Shown here piece after piece: positions 33,250 to 37,569 of a stretch of DNA of 37,569 nt. Source of the DNA: Frigoribacterium sp. PhB24. Its GTDB lineage: Bacteria > Actinomycetota > Actinomycetes > Actinomycetales > Microbacteriaceae. The stretch spans positions 1 through 37,569 of the forward strand of contig NZ_RKIC01000017.1 in the NCBI RefSeq assembly GCF_003755185.1. The letters run 5' to 3'. Below the pieces are notes generated by a model. That model saw only the letters and a list, made by a program, of their open reading frames with translations, made no database searches and was not told where the DNA came from. The number at the start of each line of letters is the position of its first letter. The stretch's first letter is position 1. The translations under genes were made by a program, and so were the position numbers.

Positions 33250-33705
33250 TTAGGACCTCGAGCAGTTCCGTGTCGGCATTCTCCGTCGTGATTTTGTTTT
33301 GTTAGCGAGGGCGAGTTCGGAGACGAGGATTTGCCGGGCGCGAGAGAGCATTTCTTTCTCGCTGACGGAAATGCCCTTGTCTTGTTCTCGTCGCCATACG
33401 TCACGGACGACTTCAGCGACTTTGTAGACGTCGCCGCTGAGCATCTTGGCTTGATTGTCTTTGAACCATCGGGACCAGTTAGTGGCCTCTTCGACGACTG
33501 CGACACGAAGAAGGTCGTAGCCCCTGTGGACGCCTGCCTGGTCGATGACGTCGCGGACTCCGAGGTCTGCTGCAGTCTCGATGGCGGCCTGGATGACGAG
33601 GTCGCTGCTGTGGACGCGGAGGGCCATGTACTTGGTCGGTGTGCCCTTGACGTTCCTCGTGGTAAGGCCAGTGATCGTGACGGCGCCGTGGTGGGGATAG
33701 ACCAA
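33250..33705 (-). CDS. carD: CarD-family RNA polymerase-binding regulator
   Basis: CarD binds RNA polymerase beta through an N-terminal Tudor-like domain and stabilises open complexes. From TTG 33705 the 151-residue product begins MVYPHHGAVTITGL. R17 (TTRNVKG) matches the polymerase-contact Arg25 of M. tuberculosis CarD. The DNA-contact Trp is W77 in TNWSRWFKDN, where the usual RR is RW. EVVRDVWRRE and ARQILVSELALA complete the helical domain. Codons upstream of the TTG still encode CarD-like sequence (TYRLGKT), yet contain no ATG, GTG or other start back to the UAG that ends lsr2 in the same frame. The family's initiator position is occupied by GCC. The protein is therefore either N-terminally short or made by readthrough. 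Confidence 0.88.
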   Translation of the reverse strand: MVYPHHGAVTITGLTTRNVKGTPTKYMALRVHSSDLVIQAAIETAADLGVRDVIDQAGVHRGYDLLRVAVVEEATNWSRWFKDNQAKMLSGDVYKVAEVVRDVWRREQDKGISVSEKEMLSRARQILVSELALANKTKSRRRMPTRNCSRS

Positions 33706-33738
33706 TGTCTTCCCGAGCCTGTAGGTGGCGGGTACCGG

Positions 33739-34077
33739 CTACTGGGCGGCGTTGTACGCGTCACGCACCGCGGCGGAGATCCGGCCGCGGCTTGAGACTG
33801 CGTGCCCGTTCTTCTCGGCCCAGTCGCGGATCTTCTGCAGCTCCGCCGGGTCCGACTTTGCCGTGGATGTGCGAGCTGCCGTCTTCCGGCCGCTTATCTT
33901 TCGACCGGCGGCGACGTACGGAGCCAGGGCCTTGTTCAGCTCCTCGGCGTGTGCCTGGCTGAGGTCGATCTCGTACGAGACCCCCTCGAGCGCAAACGTG
34001 ACGGTTTTGCCTACTCCATCGGAGAGGGCGGTGCCATCGAGGTCATCGACAAGCTGAACAAAAGTTTTCTGGGCCAT
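33739..34077 (-). CDS. lsr2: Lsr2-family nucleoid protein
   Basis: Lsr2 binds AT-rich DNA and silences foreign genes. The ATG at 34077 is preceded by GGAGA with 7-base spacing. The 112-residue product has the N-terminal dimer domain (MAQKTFVQLVDDLDG, then VTFALEGVSYEIDLS; 1-60), a basic linker, and the C-terminal DNA-binding domain (IRDWAEKNGHAVSSRGRISA, 83-102) with the RGR minor-groove hook. The length is typical. It ends in UAG and continues in the same frame into carD 11 codons later. It is adjacent to the most AT-rich genes in the window, its likely targets. Confidence 0.95.
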   Translation of the reverse strand: MAQKTFVQLVDDLDGTALSDGVGKTVTFALEGVSYEIDLSQAHAEELNKALAPYVAAGRKISGRKTAARTSTAKSDPAELQKIRDWAEKNGHAVSSRGRISAAVRDAYNAAQ

Positions 34078-34379
34078 TAGTCATCTCCAAGTCATGACCG
34101 CCTCGTTTCTGCGGACCCCTTGAGCTTATCCGTCTTCGCCGCATATCAAGAAACTTTCCAATCCTTCGAGCGCCATATGTCTCGAATCCCTAAGAACTTG
34201 ACAGTCAGCCAGCAAGTTCTTAGTCGCGACTTAAAGTGGAAGGCGGCCCTGGCGTTTCGCGGAGCATCGTGAACATAAACTGCCCAGGCCAAAGTCGTCT
34301 GGAACGCGTCCCGCCTTGCAATCATATGGGCCCTAGCCCTCGACGCGTGATACCCCGCATCATTATGGTTGCTTTGCCG
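34078..34379. promoter_or_regulatory. Intergenic region with a 10-bp inverted repeat
   Basis: No convincing gene in these 300 bases. TAAGAACTTG (34191-34200) and CAAGTTCTTA (34213-34222) form a perfect inverted repeat around 12 bases. The rest is comparatively AT-rich. The region must hold the lsr2 promoter and lies after the HEPN gene on the same strand, so the repeat may be an operator or a terminator. Confidence 0.5.
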
Positions 34380-35036
34380 TCAAAAGGCTGCGGAACTGGC
34401 CAATGCGGCGAGGCAGTCCTTCCATTCCGAGAAGGCCTCGATTCCCGAGCGACGCTCACGTAAATGAGTAGATAAATCCACAAAGGGTGACCGCGCAAAG
34501 GCTAGAACATCATTGAGAGTCGGCTGGCTCTTATGCGCAACGAAGTTGCGGCAGAGTCGAATTTCTTTAAGAGGATTCGCCACAGCGATGGGGCCAAGGT
34601 GGACCGTGCTAGCGCCCACGGCATTTACAATAATGTAACCGTTTTGCAGGCCAAGAAAATTGACAATATCTGCAAGGCAATTCGGGTCGGCCCAGGCGGG
34701 TTCCCCATTGTTGATCCTGAAGTTATTACCACTTCTATTAGCGATTAGATCTGCAAGTACCTGCGATTCATTTCGATTATTGGTGGGAACGTAAGTATTT
34801 CCACTCAATCCGGTTACGGGTCTTGAGGCGGAATAAATGACTATGCTTCGCACAAAACGAGTCCAGGAGTCCCAGAGAGAGATTAAGCAGCCATCTTCTG
34901 CGGGCGTGTAGGCAAATTGAAAACCCACAACAGTGCGAGCCCCCTTATGGTTTGTAAAAACGGACTCGATCTCATCGAGCTCTCTTACAAAGTCATCCAT
35001 GACATCAGCGAGTGTTCCAGTGCCGACTGCGGACAT
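34380..35036 (-). CDS. HEPN-domain protein, likely RNase partner of the DUF262 protein
   Basis: A 218-residue protein starting two bases after the DUF262 gene's stop, so cotranslated with it. R163-N-F-V-A-H168 (in LCRNFVAHKS) is the RxxxxH motif that forms the active site of HEPN ribonucleases, followed by PTLNDVLAF. The N-terminal part (1-70) is helical with acidic and Trp-containing segments. The organisation recalls the MAE_28990/MAE_18760-like HEPN group, but assignment to that group is tentative. HEPN proteins commonly act as abortive-infection toxins cutting RNA. Base composition is clearly more AT-rich than in the transfer genes, a sign of separate acquisition. Confidence 0.72.
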   Translation of the reverse strand: MSAVGTGTLADVMDDFVRELDEIESVFTNHKGARTVVGFQFAYTPAEDGCLISLWDSWTRFVRSIVIYSASRPVTGLSGNTYVPTNNRNESQVLADLIANRSGNNFRINNGEPAWADPNCLADIVNFLGLQNGYIIVNAVGASTVHLGPIAVANPLKEIRLCRNFVAHKSQPTLNDVLAFARSPFVDLSTHLRERRSGIEAFSEWKDCLAALASSAAF

Positions 35037-35038
35037 GG

Positions 35039-36094
35039 TTATTCGGCGTATCGACCTGTCAGAGCCTGGCAGAAGTGTTCGAACCTCGTTTGGCGGCTCT
35101 TCATCCTCTGCGTCGATGCGCGTGCCTCGCGGAACTGCTGAAACCTTGCACCGGGCTGATCGCTGGCCAGAGCTGTGTTCAGCACCGCCAACGAGTCACG
35201 CACTCGACGATCATCTACTAGGAGCTCATTCGGGGAAGGAACGCTGTCCATGTCGAGGCGTCCCGCAGGCAAAACGCCACGCGCGTACATAACGGCGGCG
35301 AGAAGCATAAGGAAATGGGGCCTTTGAACCAGGGGCTCATTGGCCAAGTCCACGACGAGCTCGCTCGTCTCGTCCAATAGTTGTCTCAGTAAGTCAGTGC
35401 CGGGCAGGTGCTCAATGTCTCGTGTTCGTGTTTGCTCGTAAAAGCGAGTGATGTCGGCCTCGGAGCCGGTGATGACTCCACGGTCCAGGAACGCAAATGC
35501 TTCCGCTACAAAGGTTTGGTCTACCATTCGAACGCGTTCGCGTTCGGAAATAACGCCAAGTGACCAAACGGCCCCAAGTTGCGGCGAGAGCTCTTTTACT
35601 AAGTCGCTAAAGTCTGTATCGAAACGGGCATTTCTAAGCTCGGCCTCGCTCACAGGAATTGCATACGAATTAATTCTGACAAAAACTTCGAGGACATCAT
35701 CGTCGGTTGCATTAAGTAATTGCTCGCAGGTTAGCTTGTAACTGAGAAATCTATCTTTCAGATCACCATCTAGAGTGTCATAACGATCTCCTCTAAATTC
35801 TTTAGCTTTCGCGCCGAGAGTTAATTTGCCGGAGGCGAAGTCAATAATTGTGCGTAGTCGCTGTTGACCGTCCACAACGTCTCGTATAGTGCGTCGACTG
35901 TCGCGGTCGACTTCGGTTCGCAGGAGCAACTTCGGAATTGGATAACCGCGCAGAATCGAGTCGATAAGATAGGTCCGGGCCTGAGATGACCACACGGAGC
36001 CGCGCTGAAACTTGGGGTTCAGTACTAGTTCTTTATCGTCATTCCACTTCAGAAAGTCTGCAATGGTGTAAGTCTGCGGAGTAGTGCCCTGCAT
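35039..36094 (-). CDS. DUF262 (ParB/GmrS-like) protein
   Basis: The ATG at 36094 is preceded by AGGGGACA; an upstream GTG at 36118 is less likely. The 351-residue product has the DUF262 signature: NPKFQRGSVWS (26-36), SILRGYPIPKLLL (46-58), then VVDGQQRLRTI (73-83), the motif used for nucleotide or phosphate binding in GmrSD- and SspE-type proteins. VFVRINSYAIPVSEAELRNA follows. The DUF1524 nuclease half of GmrSD is absent; instead a HEPN gene follows at once. The pair thus resembles a sensor/NTPase plus RNase effector. Codons are AT-rich compared with the transfer genes. Confidence 0.85.
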   Translation of the reverse strand: MQGTTPQTYTIADFLKWNDDKELVLNPKFQRGSVWSSQARTYLIDSILRGYPIPKLLLRTEVDRDSRRTIRDVVDGQQRLRTIIDFASGKLTLGAKAKEFRGDRYDTLDGDLKDRFLSYKLTCEQLLNATDDDVLEVFVRINSYAIPVSEAELRNARFDTDFSDLVKELSPQLGAVWSLGVISERERVRMVDQTFVAEAFAFLDRGVITGSEADITRFYEQTRTRDIEHLPGTDLLRQLLDETSELVVDLANEPLVQRPHFLMLLAAVMYARGVLPAGRLDMDSVPSPNELLVDDRRVRDSLAVLNTALASDQPGARFQQFREARASTQRMKSRQTRFEHFCQALTGRYAE

Positions 36095-36210
36095 CGTGTC
36101 CCCTGTCGTCGGTCTCACACTAGCGGTCCTAAATTGGACAGTGCCACCCCCATGACACGGAGACAGGTCGCGTCAGCAAGGATTCGCTATCTCACGCTCA
36201 CTGGAGGTCT

Positions 36211-37443
36211 TTACGGCAGTGCGTAAGTGATCGCCGCGATGACGTCCGCCACCTGATAGCCGGGATGCACTTCAACCAACGTCATCCCATGGTCGAGGCA
36301 CAGCCCCCGCTTCGTAGCGTCGCGCATTTGTTGACGCTCGAAGGCTTCCTGACCGCCAAAGAAATCCACGGGGCGAGAGTGCTGAACGCCTTGATATTCG
36401 ATCGCGATGTTGCGACCACGGAAAACCATGTCGAGCGACTGCGGTGCGAGCCACCACGGTCGCGCCTGGTGGTCCACGATCTCGTCCGGGAACGCGTCTC
36501 TGAGTTGATTGAGCAGGCGGACCTCGGCTACCAGGCCCTCACCGACGCGAGGTAGCCCTGCGGCCTCTCTCGCGCGGTTCTCCGATTCTCGAAAGAGAGG
36601 CCGGCACAGGGCGCGAATCAAACCCTCGAAGGCGTACGGGTTGGCGCGGTTCCATTCTGCTGGGATAGGGCGGGCATAGCCACCGAAACCCTCGAACGCG
36701 GTCAGTGGCACTGGTCCGAAGGTCCGACCATAGGAAATGAGCTGGGCGATCTGATCTACGGAATAGTCGGCACCGAGGGATTCATAGAGGCTCTGCGAGA
36801 TAGCTTCGATGGGTTCATCGGCATGCAATCGCGCCCAGAGGTGCCCGACGACACTGATGCCGTGTCGATCATGGAAGTCATCGAGCTCGGATTGCAAGTC
36901 GTCGAGGACGGCGTCGATATTTACCCACCCTGCCTTCGTGACGTTCGAGGACCCCCACCTCATTACTTGCCACGCCTCCGCACGGGGTTGCAGCACGTCG
37001 CCAAGACCGACGAACGACACGAGCCTCCGGTGACCGTACGTCAGCTCGAGTGCTTCGCCCCATTCCTCCCGGAGAAAGTGCATGTCGGCGAGACACCGCC
37101 GTGCCTCGCTCTGCGCTACCGATCTTGGATACGCGGCGACGATGCGCGCCATGCCGTCCATTGCTGCTCGTGGATCGACATCCCAGGCCGCCAGGAGCTC
37201 GTGCATCATGACGACCGGGTAGCCGAACTGGCCGTCGACGTCCATTGTCTCGCCAGCCAAGAATCGGGGCTTGTAGTGCTTGGTGAAGAAGGAGCGCTGC
37301 AGGCGGTTCATGGCTGGCGATTCTTCGCCCGAGTCCACCTCGAACCGGTGGATTCGTGGAGACGGGGGATGGTCGGACATAAATCGATGATGCCATCGGG
37401 TTCGCCCACGCAGAATGCGTAGAAGGCCGGTTTGTTCTTGCAT
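36211..37443 (-). CDS. Large protein with C-terminal nuclease-like domain
   Basis: A 410-residue protein; the ATG at 37443 has GAGG eight bases upstream, though an internal ATG at 37380 is possible. The C-terminal domain has D338 (LDMVFRGRNIAI), E349-Y-Q351 (EYQGVQH) and a following conserved-looking RPVDFFGG, then RDATKRGLCLDHGMTLVEV. This is the layout of Vsr/homing-endonuclease-like and other PD-(D/E)XK domains (D...E-x-Q). Residues 1-250 are largely helical with several Trp residues and no recognised family. It is followed after a 116-base gap by the DUF262-HEPN pair on the same strand, so it may belong to the same defence unit or be a separate one. The IS end lies 38 bases upstream of its start, within the likely promoter. 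Confidence 0.7.
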   Translation of the reverse strand: MQEQTGLLRILRGRTRWHHRFMSDHPPSPRIHRFEVDSGEESPAMNRLQRSFFTKHYKPRFLAGETMDVDGQFGYPVVMMHELLAAWDVDPRAAMDGMARIVAAYPRSVAQSEARRCLADMHFLREEWGEALELTYGHRRLVSFVGLGDVLQPRAEAWQVMRWGSSNVTKAGWVNIDAVLDDLQSELDDFHDRHGISVVGHLWARLHADEPIEAISQSLYESLGADYSVDQIAQLISYGRTFGPVPLTAFEGFGGYARPIPAEWNRANPYAFEGLIRALCRPLFRESENRAREAAGLPRVGEGLVAEVRLLNQLRDAFPDEIVDHQARPWWLAPQSLDMVFRGRNIAIEYQGVQHSRPVDFFGGQEAFERQQMRDATKRGLCLDHGMTLVEVHPGYQVADVIAAITYALP

Positions 37444-37481
37444 CGATGCTGCCTCGTTGCACAGGCAGGAACGCCTGGCTA

Positions 37482-37569
37482 TGTCAACTTAGGCCGGACC
37501 CACCAGGGCAATCTAAGCGGGACCCAGGGCGCTGTGTAGCGAGGGATACTGGGGTATGCGCGTGGAGAT
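37482..37569 (+). mobile_element. Left end of an IS21-like insertion sequence
   Basis: Begins with TG at 37482. The segment 37496-37526 is the exact inverted copy of 45-75. It is followed by a leader and the first codons of a probable istA, so the element enters here and continues beyond the window. The four bases before it (GCTA) do not match the bases after the other end (TAGT), so no target duplication is evident. Confidence 0.65.
37556..37569 (+). CDS. istA: Partial istA, IS21-family transposase
   Basis: Only the first codons are present: ATG CGC GTG GAG AT, encoding MRVE and one more residue, preceded by GAGGGATACTGGGGT. Actinobacterial IS21 transposases often begin with MRVE-type sequence. 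The call depends mainly on the terminal repeats just upstream, because four residues prove little by themselves. Confidence 0.5.

Noticed and set aside
34236-34463. Plus-strand 75-codon frame near the HEPN gene
   Set aside because: No ribosome site, no recognisable protein pattern, and it overlaps the 3' end of the HEPN gene.

Overview
The window looks like most of a conjugative plasmid (or a plasmid-like integrative element) of a high-GC actinobacterium. The evidence is the strong G/C third-position bias, frequent GTG starts, an Lsr2 and a CarD homologue (both typical of Actinobacteria), a MobF relaxase, and a type IV secretion gene set of the SCO6880/TraG type found on actinobacterial plasmids and ICEs. 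A Micrococcales host is a reasonable guess, but the sequence does not prove it. No ribosomal RNA, tRNA or core housekeeping gene was seen.

Both window ends carry the ends of an IS21-like element. A 31-bp perfect inverted repeat lies at 45-75 and 37496-37526, and the first codons of a probable istA run off the right edge. The window therefore starts in the right end of the IS and stops in the left end. It is either a circle opened at one IS copy or a segment between two copies in the same orientation.

Layout: (1) 227-4703 is a restriction island: an EcsC-like protein, a PD-(D/E)XK protein, Vsr, a divergent C5-cytosine methyltransferase and a second nuclease-like protein. (2) 4866-8881 is a leading region: small unknown genes, a strongly structured leader (5701-6203), an ArdC-type antirestriction gene, a double-HTH protein and a coiled-coil/HTH protein. 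(3) 8900-9240 is hairpin-rich and is the best oriT candidate, followed by a 1312-aa TraA/MobF relaxase-helicase. (4) 13224-25516, all on the minus strand, is the conjugation block. In transcription order it holds a ParA-like ATPase, a small two-TM protein, a VirB8/TcpC-like protein, a VirB6-like protein, an SCO6880-like protein, a VirB4-like ATPase, a two-domain cell-wall hydrolase, small accessory proteins, the VirD4/TraG coupling protein and a DUF4913-like protein. (5) 25620-28991 holds regulators, a polytopic membrane protein and a probable replication initiator. (6) 29452-30771 is a partition locus: parA and parB between clusters of TGATAGC/TGCTAGC repeats. (7) 30768-33091 holds a two-module membrane protein with small overlapping ORFs and a serine resolvase. 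(8) 33250-34077 is an unusual in-frame lsr2-UAG-carD arrangement. (9) 34380-37443 is a second, more AT-rich defence-like island: a DUF262 protein paired with a HEPN protein (RxxxxH motif), and a separate large protein with a C-terminal nuclease-like domain.

How the parts fit: Rep, ParAB and the resolvase would keep the plasmid. Relaxase, coupling protein and T4SS would move it. ArdC and its neighbours lie on the side that would enter a recipient first and could protect incoming DNA. The restriction island and the DUF262/HEPN/nuclease genes could act against phage or rival plasmids. Lsr2, beside the AT-rich cargo, may silence it.

The points most worth checking are the DUF262-HEPN pair, the lsr2-UAG-carD junction (no canonical start before the conserved CarD N-terminus), the long inverted repeat upstream of the ardC operon (a possible single-stranded-DNA promoter), and the one-methyltransferase/two-nuclease restriction locus.
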